From Panopea generosa (taxonomy: Eukaryota > Mollusca > Bivalvia > Adapedonta > Hiatellidae), in assembly GCA_029582155.1 (NCBI GenBank), contig CM055901.1:1814001-1878000 (forward strand): a DNA stretch of 64,000 nt, written 5' to 3'. Below the pieces are notes generated by a model. That model was given only the letters and a program-made list of their open reading frames with translations. It ran no database searches and was not told the origin of the DNA. Positions 24,200 through 35,854 of the stretch are shown here, piece by piece; position 1 is the first letter of the stretch; each line of letters begins with the position of its first letter. The position numbers were made by a program, and so were the translations under genes.

Positions 24200-25600
24200 T
24201 TTAAGTACTGATATCTTAATATGTGATTAGATTAAGCACTGTATTCATATAAAAGATGAAATTCGCCTCCCAAGATGCTACATATTCTGCATTTGTCGTT
24301 TCTCTGTGAGTTTGTATTGTATTATTTTGTATCTTCCTACCTATGCACTAATACTTTAGGTCTTGTTAACGGTTTTCTAAATTTTTGAATATACATTATT
24401 TATAAATGTGACTGAAAAGTAAAAGCAGAATAAACGCTGTAAAATGTTGCCCATAAGGAGTAGTTTAATCGTTCATTCAAATTTTGAACGATCTTGCAGT
24501 CTTTGTTTGAATGTAGAAAAAAAATACCTATATCTTCCACTATTTGTGCTAACCCTCATAACAAATACCTAATTTACATTTAATGTATCTCTGATAAGCG
24601 AGGCCCAATTAGTAACATTTGGTGATTTTTCTACATCTTTCAACATTATTCAGTAAACATGATGAATACATTTTCGTTGTTACTGTTCATTACTATGAAC
24701 AAATATTTAATAATTATATTTATTCGTTTTGTAAAATATTTTGTTCTTCCCAACTCGATGTAGATAATGTTATAAATAATAACTATTTGAACAATTGTAA
24801 ACGTACCAGTTTAATTTGATGCGCTTGAATAAACGCCCACACTTCGCTTGCTTTATTCAATTTAAGAGTGACTAGTTTATCATATAAATCCAGAACAGGT
24901 TTTGGCCATATATTAACAATTGTGTGTATTTTTTATTTAAATATTTACTTAAATATAGCTTTTTAGGATTGGCCGTTCAACGATTTTTGAGCTTTGCTAA
25001 ATAATCCTTCCGAAGTGAAAATAAGGTCTAAGTAAGAGAATTTACTATGTCCAGTTTTTATATCATTAAAATAAAACTTCGTGCTTGTCGAAACCATGCT
25101 CTAACGATCATTACCTTAGGTTTTACTGATTTACAAATAAAATTGGTTCTTTAGCATTATTGGCGAAGCGTATAATATGATTAGGATAAAAAAATACGAA
25201 TTATTTTAATAGTCAAATATCTAACCCGGAACTTCCTTTTAAAACCATTCATCTTCTTAGTCATTTAGTTACATTGAAAACAATAATGGCGGCACATTTT
25301 CACCTTACCTTTACCCTAGATAACATTTAAAACTATCACTTAAACCTTACATTGTTAGACATTGACTTGATGATATTGAAAACCTTCCTTTTAAACCCTA
25401 ATTTAATAATTTGACACCAAACTGGATTATTTCTTCAGAGTTGCCAATATATTTGATTATCATAACATCTGTATGCACAATAAAACAAGTGATTATAACT
25501 TACGCACTCGAAGATACTCTCAGAAATGCTGGTTTATACAAAGGGCGTATTAAGTTTATCGCGGTAAATCTGACGTGATGCAAAGATGTATTTATACATC
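24200..25600. other. Non-coding stretch
   Basis: AT-rich DNA with no supported gene. Confidence 0.45.
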
Positions 25601-25604
25601 ATTA

Positions 25605-25830
25605 TACGAAGTGCAATTGACTATTTCATGCTTATTTATTCGCACTACAATGTAAGTGATACTCTACCGTGATGTGCTTTCATTGTGCTCATAATTTGAT
25701 TAACTAACTCTCTACAAAGTCAGTGATATGCTAGCACAATTTTGAGACTTCATTGTGTTTATGATTTAATTGATTTACATTTACTATAATGTAAGTGATA
25801 TACAACAAAATTTTGTGACCGCCTTCTTAT
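25605..25830 (+). repeat. Old tandem repeat, about 3 units of 70-90 bp
   Basis: (A)CAATGTAAGTGATA, ACAAAGTCAGTGATATGCTA and ATAATGTAAGTGATATACAA start three diverged units. Each is followed by a TTTTG/CTTTCATTGTG-TCATAATTTGATT block. Confidence 0.55.
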
Positions 25831-25839
25831 CCCAAATTA

Positions 25840-27005
25840 CATTATTTCGCAATACCTACAGTGTAAACAATATATAATTTCCACCTTATGATTGCCTTGG
25901 CTTATAGATTATGTTAATATACAATTGACCTGAAGCGAGATGGATTATCGCCCCACCAACCGGTAAAGATTATTTAGAGATTGTTCGTTTGTCTAAGAAA
26001 ATGGTCGCTATGGATAAAATATTGATCGCTGACTGGAGTACCGTCTTGTTTGATTGACAGCCCACGCCAGGTCAATTACTAAAATCAAAGAAGTGATACA
26101 CGAGTGCGACTTGTAACTGTCTAATAAGAGAAACATATCATCCCTTAGTGAATATCACGATGCCTTATCCGATCACGTGGTAGACGTAATATTTTGTTAG
26201 TAGTTGTTGTATCTGACAACCACGCTATCAGTTTTGTAATGCATCTTTAATTTTCGTGCCCCTTATTTATGAATAAATACATTGTTACTGATTAGGGTAC
26301 TTTCATTAGATTTAATGGTGTCTGTTTGGTGTCTTCAACCCTTGTACCAATAATCTGAACTGACGAATATTGACGCCATGCCTGGAATATATTCAAACAT
26401 ATAATACAAGGGATACAGTCATCAAAAAATGCAAATACAAGGAATTAATCCAATCAAATATACATGTATATACACGACAAAACAAGTATAGATAAAGTAT
26501 ACAAATAAAACCTAAGTTAATCTTTGATTTTAGAAATGTACTGCTATTTATTGAATTCTAGAATTTCTTTATATATTCACGGATAATACGTTCTATCCAG
26601 CTGTCAATCATTTGTTCCTTTATAACTTCGTTTATAACACTGAGCTATACTACTACTACAACACGTTATACAATCATTTTGTTTCAACAGTGATTGGAAC
26701 TTAAAAATATACATATTTTATCAGACAACCTGATTAGTCAAAATATATATTATATAGTTTTTTAACTTGAAATCGAGTTTAGGAATTAAGTCATTGTTTC
26801 ACAGTGGTTATACATATCGGATCCGAAGAAACATTTTTATACACGTATGCTAAATTTACGTTGATCGTTAATATCCTAATTGTATCTGGTTATACCGACA
26901 TAGATCAATAACTATTGGTTTTCTAATTGTCAAAATTTGATAACGGTTATTGTATATATATAAAAGAAAAGAAACTATAAGTTGGACTTAACTGTTAATT
27001 CTCTT
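25840..27005. other. Non-coding stretch
   Basis: No gene, RNA or repeat recognised. Confidence 0.45.
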
Positions 27006-27012
27006 ATTAACT

Positions 27013-27310
27013 TAGCCGGGTCCGATACACTTAGTCGGTTACGCGTCTGACTATCAATCCAGGGATCGTGTGTTCGAATCACCGCCCGGCAACAGTCTCC
27101 GTAATGATTAATATACGACATTGTGTCTCATTATCATTCAAGTGGGGAAGATATCAGTTACTTGCGCAGATGGGGTGTGCTCAAGTACTGGGTAACCTTT
27201 CCGGCTCCCAGGAAACAGTGGTTAGGTTAACTGATCGTCTGATAGCCCTCGGTGGCATAAAAATGACCCTAACTATTCAATCAATCAATCTTATTCAACT
27301 ATATACAAAT
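27013..27310 (+). mobile_element. tRNA-derived SINE, family B
   Basis: The tRNA-like head has matching acceptor ends (GCCGGG at 27014 and CCCGGC at 27085), an A-box-like TTAGTCGGTTACGCG and a B box GTGTTCGAATCACC, but the anticodon stem is mispaired, so it is not a functional tRNA gene. A body of about 200 bp follows and ends in a CAATCAATCAATC tail. It is distinct from families A and D, and only this copy is visible. Confidence 0.75.
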
Positions 27311-27361
27311 AAAATAATTAAACAAAATCGAGGTGCGTTATCTGGTGGATAATCCTGGGGT

Positions 27362-27606
27362 GGTATTCACCAACCATTCTTAAGAGTATTCCTAGACTTG
27401 AGCTCAAGAAGGAATTCTGAAAAACACACTTAGATTCCATCTTTTGATGTCAAAAACTGCAAGCATGTGGGGATATCTAATTTAAAGTCGAATACACTCT
27501 CACAATCGTTTTATCTTCATGATAAACTAGATATCTGAGGTTAAAACTATGATTTTCAAGCTCAAGTCTAAGAATATTCTCATAAATGGTTGGTGAATAC
27601 GAAACC
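27362..27606. mobile_element. MITE family M1, copy 2
   Basis: It has the same 245-bp length and the same inverted ends as 6672-6920 (GGTATTCACCAACCATTCTT / GGTTGGTGAATAC). The internal halves carry ACTTGAGCTCAAG and CAAGCTCAAGTCTAAGAATA. The centres of the two copies have diverged more than the ends. Confidence 0.87.
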
Positions 27607-27911
27607 TGGTCTGTCACAAGCTTTAGGCGAGTTTTCTACTACAACGAACTAACTCCAAAACAACACCAGGAGTAACTCGAAAAGTGAGCAAACTTTGAAA
27701 CATAAGTAATTTTAATTTTGAACGCAATGTTTATATGAAAACTGTGCTACCATGCTTATAAAGTCACGTGCATCTGGTGTTATGGAGTTGGACGTGTGTG
27801 TCGCAATAAACATTTAAGTAGTGAAGTCAGCTAGAACGAAACAACGGGACATGGAGAAAACATCAAATTTTATTCGAAGGAAAACGAAAGAGTGCAACTT
27901 TCCATTTCACA

Positions 27912-28380
27912 GCGATGAAGTTTACAGACACAGGGACTTAATTCCGTAGCAAATGGAAAGCTGCAGAGAGAGATGTCGATATTGCAGATCAGAACGAACG
28001 ACTATCACACGAAAATGTGATTCTCAAGTAAGAGATTCGAACAGCAAAACGTTTTCCAAGGAAGCGTTGAAAATAATAGCGATAAGAAATAAGGAAATTG
28101 AACACCTTAATCAACCGTTTAAAAACTTTGACACAGGGCTATCTTCGTTAAAACATCTAAATCAAACTCTGTCATGTGAAATACAAAAACTTAAATCTGA
28201 AAATGACATGTTTCAACAAGACACGAAGCCGACAGTGGGTTATCAAAGGACGGCATCGAGTGCACCATCCGGCATGTACCGTGAATATAATCAGTCACGG
28301 ATAACGGAACATGGAATCAACCCAGAGGCGGAGGAGAAACTCACTGAAATGGTACGGAGTGATCGAAATTAGCCGAAAAT
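27912..28380 (+). pseudogene. Broken coiled-coil coding relic
   Basis: Two adjacent plus-strand frames look coding. Frame one (about 27952-28028) reads as an acidic/basic helix ending NERLSHENVILK, then a TAA. Frame two (28055-28372) reads SKEALKIIAIRNKEIEHLNQ and then LKHLNQTLSCEIQKLKSEND, a heptad-like pattern typical of a coiled coil, then a polar Ser/Gln-rich tail to the stop at 28370-28372. The stop and a frameshift separate the two, so this is most simply a decayed exon or processed copy. A candidate splice acceptor (TTCCATTTCACAG) ends at about 27912, and an AATAAA lies at about 28405. I cannot identify the parent protein. The alternative is two exons with an unrecognised tiny intron. 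Confidence 0.5.
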
Positions 28381-28419
28381 GGATATGAACTTAATAATAC
28401 ATACAAATAAATATACAAA

Positions 28420-30190
28420 CTAGACGTCGTGTTGGTTTTACCTGGTCTAAAACAGATCATGATGTCCGTATAATCAGTATTTTTGTGTGTGATTATTTTA
28501 TGGACACTCTTATACAAGTGTAGATTAAAAATGATAATTTGATGAAGAACAGTTCTGGTTTTATCCGACGTTCAAAACATCTCATGAAATAGTATTCAAT
28601 TATTGAAATGTACAATATTTCATTTAAGAAAAAAGTAAATGTTTTTGTAAGGTATTAAGTGTGATCATTGTGAACGTTCTATTCATTAATTCAGTTTATA
28701 AACAGAACGCAAACCGTTATACATTTGTATTTGTAATGATAAATGAATAGTATTTTCAGAAAATATTGGTGTCAGTGTTTTCTAGTATTATATTTTTTTG
28801 AACACTCGCAGATTTAAAGTAGTTTCAATGTAAACGATTGGTTTATTAATCCAATTATATCAAATGGCGAATTGAGGTCAAAATAAACAAAAATGTATGT
28901 AAATGCATGAAATAAAATGCAAAATATAAAAAGAAATTTGTTTGTTTTAATGTAAGATCTTATCTATTCGATCCTACACCAAATCAAACACATGTATCCT
29001 ACATGTAGTATGCATCACGGTATTACAGATACTAAACTCACTTGAAATTGTCCTGAGAAAGCAAAATAATGTTAACATTCAATGTTTTACAAATCACTTG
29101 ATATTATCAGTTTTGTGGGAAATCCAATAACAATTCAAGCTAATGCAGTAGTTCAAACTCTTGATTGTTGAATTAATTACGTGTCTTGTAATAAAAAACA
29201 ACTGCAATTACTGAAGTCCATAATTATGTGCGGCGCGCTAACTAACTACAGGTGTTTTATAGCAGGAAAACATTGTGCCATTATTAGACCGGCACAATGT
29301 TTTACCAATAATCAACACTTTCCTTTCAGAAAATTACTTTTGCGGCGTTAGAAAGTATTGTTATCACAGACTACATTTATTAAATTCCTATCAAAATAGC
29401 TTGATTTGTTGTGAACTATATACGAGACTATTTATCACTATAAATAACATCATACGATGTTTGCATTGACTATATCATCCAATCACCTTACCATTAGACA
29501 TGGGACAAAATAAATTGCATGCTTTCTGAAGGTTCAAGAATGTATATCTCAACAGCTTATTTAAATATACAAACAATTATCACATCAGAATATGAGAAAT
29601 ACTCGTTTAATGCATTGTTATAAGTGTATGAGCATGAAGGCTACTTGATCACTTTTCATTTTTCAAAAGCATATAACTAACAACCGAGAAGACAGTATTC
29701 AAGGCACTTAGATAAAATATTAATATGCACATCGAGTAATAAATCATACAGATTCTTATGTTATGTACGTAATATGCTTTCATATTTGTAACTGAAGTAC
29801 TTAAATCATGTCATAGTGAAGTCTAAAGATAGTGTGTCACTGAATCGTGTTGATAATGTAAGAGAATGTCTTAAAAACTGACTTACATGCTAAATGCAGC
29901 ATTCAGAAGGTTTAATATGAGAGGCAACCGGTATTTTTGGGCAAATCCCATACCGTTGATATGCTGATTTTTGCTCACTCTTGTTTAGCGAATCCCTCCA
30001 TCAATGCACTATCGATTGACAAAAACGCATTTATCCAAACGAGAAATACAATGCCGAAAACCCACAGCATACGAGTAGTCTGTAACTGCTATAATTTGCA
30101 GATACTGAAACAGTGCACTTTTGTTGATAAAACGTCGGTCAAACAACCTTTTTTCAGTCAATAAAACAGGTATGAGAAAATGACAAGAAC
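28420..30190. other. Non-coding stretch with one hairpin
   Basis: AT-rich DNA without a supported gene. A perfect 13-bp inverted repeat (AAAACATTGTGCC at 29267-29279 and GGCACAATGTTTT at 29291-29303, 11-nt loop) is the only structure that stands out. Confidence 0.45.
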
Positions 30191-30192
30191 TC

Positions 30193-30423
30193 ATGTCTTG
30201 CGGTTATGGCGGGTATGGTCGTAGCACTATCGTTTCTTCTTCCAAAAGTTGCTGGACAACTTTACTATTGTTGGCAGCTGCATTAACAAGCAAAAGACAT
30301 AAATCACGTAAACCACGTGCTGGTCTTTTTTCATATACATGTTTGACCTTTTTCAAGACAAATGTTTGGGAAAAGTTTCCGGTAATTTATCGACCATATT
30401 GGATAGAAATGTGCATGGCATAA
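30193..30423 (+). other. Unassigned ORF beginning MSCGYGGYG
   Basis: A 76-codon frame with a true ATG. The N-terminus is Gly/Tyr rich (MSCGYGGYGRS). A hydrophobic run, CWTTLLLLAAAL (about residues 20-31), follows, then a basic stretch KRHKSRKPR. No family is recognised. It could be a small membrane peptide or chance. A competing minus-strand frame (30353-30565) overlaps its end. Confidence 0.15.
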
Positions 30424-30704
30424 TCGCCTGAATTGAAGAAAATAGAGAAATTTTTTGGTAAGACTTGAACGTTTGGCAATGATATGTCTTCTTTGGCCTT
30501 TTTCGTCCATTGTTTATGATTAATCCGACGTTGGGGCTCGAAATGAAACGCGCATGCTTTAGCATCAGTAAGATATCCTCATATTCGATTTTTACTGCGA
30601 TTTTATAATTCTAAAGCAATGTTTACGTTATGTTCTCTTGTGGCCTTTTTGAAAGCAGTTAAAGGATGCGGTGCCAATTTACTTTCATGCAATTGTGTAC
30701 TGCA

Positions 30705-31850
30705 GATATGTTTGCAGCAGTAAAAACCGACTAACAGATGCAGCCTACAAGTATAAGAGATATGTTTGCAGCAGTAACAGACGACTAACACTTGGGCCTA
30801 CAAGTATGAGAGTTATGGTTGCAGCAGTAATAGCCGACTAACAGTTGGGGCCTACAAGTATGGGAAATATGGTTGCAGCAGTAATAGCCGACTAACAGTT
30901 GTAGCCTACAAGTATGAGAGATATGGTTGCAGCAGTAATAGCCGACTAACAGTTGGGGCCTACAAGTATGAGAGATATGGTTGCAGCAGTAATAGCTGAC
31001 TAAGAGTTGGGGCCTACAAGTATGAGAGATATGGTTGCAGCAGTAATAGCCGACTAACAGTTGGGGCCTACAAGTATAAGATATATGGTTGCAGCAGTAA
31101 TAGCCGACTAACAGTTGGGGCCTACAAGTATGAGAGATATATTTGCAGCAGTAGCAGCCGAATAACAGCTGTGGCCTTCAAGTATGGGATATATATTTGC
31201 AGCAGTAACCGCCGACTAACAGCTGGGGCTTACAAGTGAGAGATATATTTTTGCAGCAGCAACAGCCGACTAACAGCTATCGCCTACACGTATGACAGTT
31301 ATGTTTGCAGCAGCAGCTGCTGACTAACAGATGCAGCCTTCAAGTATGAGAGATATATTTACGCAGTAGTAGCCGACTAACAGCTGTGGCCTACAAGTAT
31401 CAGAGATATGTTTACAGCAGTAGCAGCCGACTAACAGATGTGGCCTACAAGTGTGAGAGTTTTGTCTGCAGCAGTAGCAGCCAATTAACAGCTGCGGCCT
31501 ACAAGTATAAGAGATATATTTGCAGCAGTAGCAGCAGATGCGGCCTACAAGTATGAGATATATGTTTGCAGCAGTAGCAGCCGACTAACAGCTGTGGCCT
31601 AGAAGTATGAGAGATATGTTTGCAGCAGTAGCAGTCGACTAACAGATGTGGCCAACAAGTATGATAGATATATTTGCAGAAGTAACAGCCGACTAGCAGC
31701 TGGGGCTTACAAGTGTAAGATATATGTTTGCAACAGTAACAGCCGACTTAAAGCAGTAGCAGTAGCAGCTGACTAACAGCTGCTGTCTGCAAGTGTGATA
31801 GATCTGTTTGCAGCAGTAGCAGCCGACTAACAGCTTCGGCTTCCAAGTAC
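30705..31850. repeat. 54-bp satellite array
   Basis: About 21 tandem units of 54 bp with consensus blocks GCAGCAGTAATAGCCGACTA, ACAG-TGGGGCCTACAAGTAT and GAGAGATATGGTT. Units in the first third are most alike. Later units vary (GTAGCAGCC, ATATATTTGC) and carry small indels. The period is a multiple of three, so frames stay open over several units on both strands, but stops occur (for example TGA near 30995, plus strand). Confidence 0.96.
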
Positions 31851-31854
31851 ACAT

Positions 31855-32515
31855 TAGCCTAAATTATTTTACAAATTGGCCATTTCAGAACGAAAATCCA
31901 TTATAAATACTTCTGTTCATAAGCCTGGTGAAAATTTAGTTTTCATCCTCGTATCCCACGAATCCGGCTTCATTCGTTATCATATGTTTTCAAAGGTAAT
32001 TTACACTTAAGGCAGCTTGTAATAAATGCGGGTAAATAAGACATAGAATAACTTTACAGAGAAACCCCTTTTTACACATTTGACTCTCATTTATTCCAGA
32101 TAATATCCGGACAATGAATGTAATGTTTATACAAGTAATGCAATGTAAGACAATGAGTATGTCATCGATCAGTGTCAAACGGCTCTAATCACTGGATATA
32201 TAATTGATGAAAGGGACATATTGGAAATAGAAATGTAGATTAGAAAAAATATCTCTAGGAATGAAACGTTTTTGATTGCATGCAATGACCAAAGAAAACA
32301 ATGACCATTTTGGCGTTACACATGTGGGTAGGTATCTCACGAAACTTCAATATGTAAAGTGTATTCTGTAAATTAATTTTGTGATGTAATCGCTATTATA
32401 TACAAACATATCTTAAAAATCATGATGCGTCAAGAGTTTGATAGTATAACATAAAATGCTAAAGCATTGAACAATACACTTGTTTCTATAATTTGATAAT
32501 TTTCGATAGCTGACA
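31855..32515. other. Non-coding stretch
   Basis: No supported gene. A 62-codon minus frame at 31990-32178 has no recognisable feature. Confidence 0.4.
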
Positions 32516-32525
32516 AATCGTAACC

Positions 32526-32723
32526 ATGGTTATACCATACTGTAAACTTATAATATACTGGATCATAGTCATATTAGCGGTCAGTGTCAGCTCACTTACA
32601 GAGCAATATTTGATGGAAAAGTATTATGCGTGCATGTTACAAAAGAAAAACAACTCAATTCGTCAGTTGAAATTTATCTGGGCTGTGCATTATCATTTAA
32701 TGTATTTTATACTACATTTGTAA
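32526..32723 (+). other. Unassigned ORF with signal-peptide-like start
   Basis: A 65-codon frame from an ATG in good context (ACCATGG). Residues 1-24 (ending VILAVSVSSL) look like a secretion signal, and a short hydrophilic segment with two Lys and an Asn-rich patch follows. No Cys framework or known peptide motif is visible. No polyadenylation signal follows closely. Either a first exon of a small secreted peptide or chance. Confidence 0.15.
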
Positions 32724-33705
32724 AGCTTATCATTTAAACATTAGTCATTATACTCACCATCTCTCTTGGCAACCACTAAAAGTATTTATTCATCAACAGT
32801 CCGTTCCTAAATTTGACAAAAGAATACGCCTTTATACGTATGTGACGCTTCTTATTTGATGATACTATCATTTGCTTACACGTGTCAACTTAAAATATTG
32901 AATATTTGAGCTGCTTTTTAAAGAATTATAACCAAAGAGATATAACACTAACTATAACAATAACCCTAACGTTATTGTGATGTTTTTCACTGGTTGGTGT
33001 TCATCACAAAACCCTGCCTAACAACAAGATAGTAATGATTAGCCAAGGACAGCTGACATCGTGCACGCAATTACTTTCTAAAAGTTCTACATCGCGTAGA
33101 AACAAACAGCTGGATGAAACAAACAGTTGTACAGGCACCATTTATACATTTCCCTGCGAAATTGGACATTTTGTAACTTGTTATGCATAGTGAGATGACC
33201 CACACTTTAGCAATTCAAGAAATACATTGATATAAATTAACAATCCAAAGATTTTCTTTGTTGTAATACCGCTTTTTAAAAGTAAAGTAAAATGGTACAC
33301 CAAAATATAAAAAATATAAACATGGACTTTAAATAAATGATTACAAACTCAGAGTACTTTTTGATACATATATTTATTATATGCTAACGCAGCATTCATA
33401 TGACAGCAGCGCCGTTTACTGCAGGAAAATATGTTATGTTCTTTTTAGAAAATAATTCAACAAAATCACTCTTAAGAATTGTTTATTGGTGAACGAGATT
33501 ACAAATTAAATCTGCAGAAATAAAGCTTTTTGAACATTTAGCATGAAATAAACTATGCTCTTTTTTCTAACTATTCCACAAAACCAGACTGTAACCATTA
33601 GCTGCTAGCGACGAAACAAAATTAGTATTTAAATGCAACTTAACCTTATGCATGTGCACGTAATGCAAGATTGCTGTAACTACGGGGCATGCATTGAGAA
33701 ATAGT
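32724..33705. other. Non-coding stretch
   Basis: Nothing recognisable. Confidence 0.45.
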
Positions 33706-33710
33706 TAAAC

Positions 33711-33842
33711 TTACAATCAAATACAGACCTTTCGGTTCATTTGAATTTACGATCAAATACAGACGATATGGTGAATGTGGAATATGTAATCAAATACAGA
33801 ATAAATAGACTAAGTGAAAGTTTAGTGTTCAATCAAATAAGT
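33711..33842 (+). repeat. Short tandem repeat of about 40 bp
   Basis: The block ATCAAATACAGA or a close variant occurs four times at 36-45 bp spacing. Confidence 0.65.
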
Positions 33843-34207
33843 ACCAGTAGTATGATTGTTGTTATTATGTAGCAAAGCAGTAACATTATTTTAAAAAATG
33901 TATATGGCAGTAAAATGCGAGCTGGTTGACGGCAATAAATTATGCATTACACACATGACAGGCAAGCAGACTGACATTTATTGAGTTTTGCAAGTATAAA
34001 CGTCTCACTACACACAACACAGGTGCAACGTCTTTTTGTCACGGTAACCTGACGTCCTTGTAACTTGGTTAGAAATATTTTAAAAATGGTTCATATTTGA
34101 TTTCTTGCTTAGTAGATCAAATGTTGACATAGCATACTCGTATACTGAACAAAGATATCACTGGTGGTATAAAACTTACTTTTATAGGATCTTAACAGAT
34201 ACACTAA

Positions 34208-34257
34208 TGGGTGTCACATCACTAGGGGGTGTCACATCACTGGGGGTGTCAATTCAC
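34208..34257 (+). repeat. Short tandem repeat of about 20 bp
   Basis: GGGTGTCACATCACTAGG is repeated with small changes three times. Confidence 0.85.
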
Positions 34258-34894
34258 TATTTAAAACAATAGTCAACCTACCATTTATTGTTAGCATGTG
34301 TTAATGTGCGGATACAGTCCTGTCTATGTGGAATTTCTTTACCGAGGAAATCTTATATCTTATTTTACAGAGTACACAATTCAGCTGTGCATTGATTTAG
34401 CGCAGTATTAACATAACAGTAGCAAAGATGTCCAATTATTGGTGTAACCATATAGCAGGGCAGTAACATAGTCATTTGCACATTACTTAAAGATAGCAGT
34501 GCATGGTTGTACAACATTTAAGAATGTAAGGAAACGTCCGACTGAAAGTTGTTATAACACTGTCTCTGGCATAACACGTAGTATAGCAAAAAAGAGTCAC
34601 TGATGGTTGGGTGAAGCGTACGCATTTAATACCTAATACTTATTGTATGAATGTAACATATGAAGACGTACGTCGCTGCAACATTTCAGCATAGCAAACT
34701 TATAATTGCTTTGGATATATCATATCATAACAATATATGACTTATATAGGGTTATAGCAAGGCTGTTAAATTTAGATTATGCATTTCGTATATTACTAAT
34801 ATTACTTCATTAAATCTATAATATTGTCTGTTTCATGCATGTAGCACCCAGTGAAGTTGTGAAAAGCAACATGTATCTATAGATCAGTATTTGT

Positions 34895-35850
34895 AGGTAA
34901 AAATGTCTCTGAATGTTCCTTTTCAGTGTTGTTAGATAATCTTACATATGTTTATGAATGTTTCTCTTCAGTGTTGGTGGTTAATCTAACATTTGTTTAT
35001 GAATGTTCCTCTTCAATGTTGGTAGATAATCTAACATATTTTTCTGAATGTTCCTCTTCAGTATTTGTAGATAATCTTACATCTGTTTCTGAATCTGATG
35101 TTTCAGTATTTGCAGATAATTTTACATATGTTTCTGAATGTTCCTCTTCAGTATTTGTAGATAATCTAACATATGTTTCTGAATCCGATGTTTCAGTATT
35201 TGCAGATAATTTTACATATGTTTCTGAATGTTCCTTTTCAGTATTTGTAGATGATCTTCCATATGTTAGTGAATGTTCCGTTTCAGTATTTGCAGATAAT
35301 TTTACATATGTTTCTGAATGTTCCTCTTCAGTATTTGTAGATGATCTTCCATATGTTAGTGAATGTTCCGTTTCAGTATTTGCAGATAATTTTACATATC
35401 ATTCTGAATGTTCCTCTTCAGTATTTGTAGATAATCTTACATATGTTTCTGAATCCGATGTTTCAGTATTTGCAGATAATCTTACATATATTTCTGAATG
35501 TTCCTCTTCAGTATTTGTAGATAATCTTACATATGTTACTGAATGTTCCGTTCCAGTATTTGCAGATAAATTTACATATGTTTCTGAATATTCCTCTTAC
35601 GTATTTGTAGATAGTCTTATATATGTTTCTGAATGTTCTGTTTCAGTTTTTGCAGATCATTTAACATATGTTTCTGAATGTACCTCTTCAGTATTTATAC
35701 TAATCTTACATATGTTTCTGAAAGTTCCGTTTCAGTTTTTACAGATATTTTACACATGTTTCTGAAAGTTCCTCTACAGTATTTGTAGATAATCTTACAT
35801 ATGTTTCTGAATGTCCCGTTTCAGTATTTGCAGATTATTTTACATATGTT
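34895..35850 (+). repeat. 45-bp minisatellite with long open frame
   Basis: About 21 units of 45 bp (TTCAGTATTTG-AGATAAT, then TTACATATGTTTCTGAATG, then TTCC-C or CCGATG). One plus-strand frame is open from 34863 to 35765 without an indel. The first in-frame ATG is near 35016, leaving about 249 codons. Each unit encodes 15 residues of the form S-V-F-(V/A)-D-N-(L/F)-T-Y-V-S-E-(C/S), so nearly every unit carries an N-x-T sequon. Units alternate between a V/L version and an A/F version, giving a 90-bp dimer in places. There is no signal peptide, so translation is unproven. Confidence 0.93.
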
Positions 35851-35854
35851 TCTG

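Noticed and set aside
30603-30791. Minus-strand Cys-rich frame resembling a knottin
   Set aside because: It begins at a GTG codon and translates the 54-bp satellite edge; the Cys spacing comes from the repeat period.
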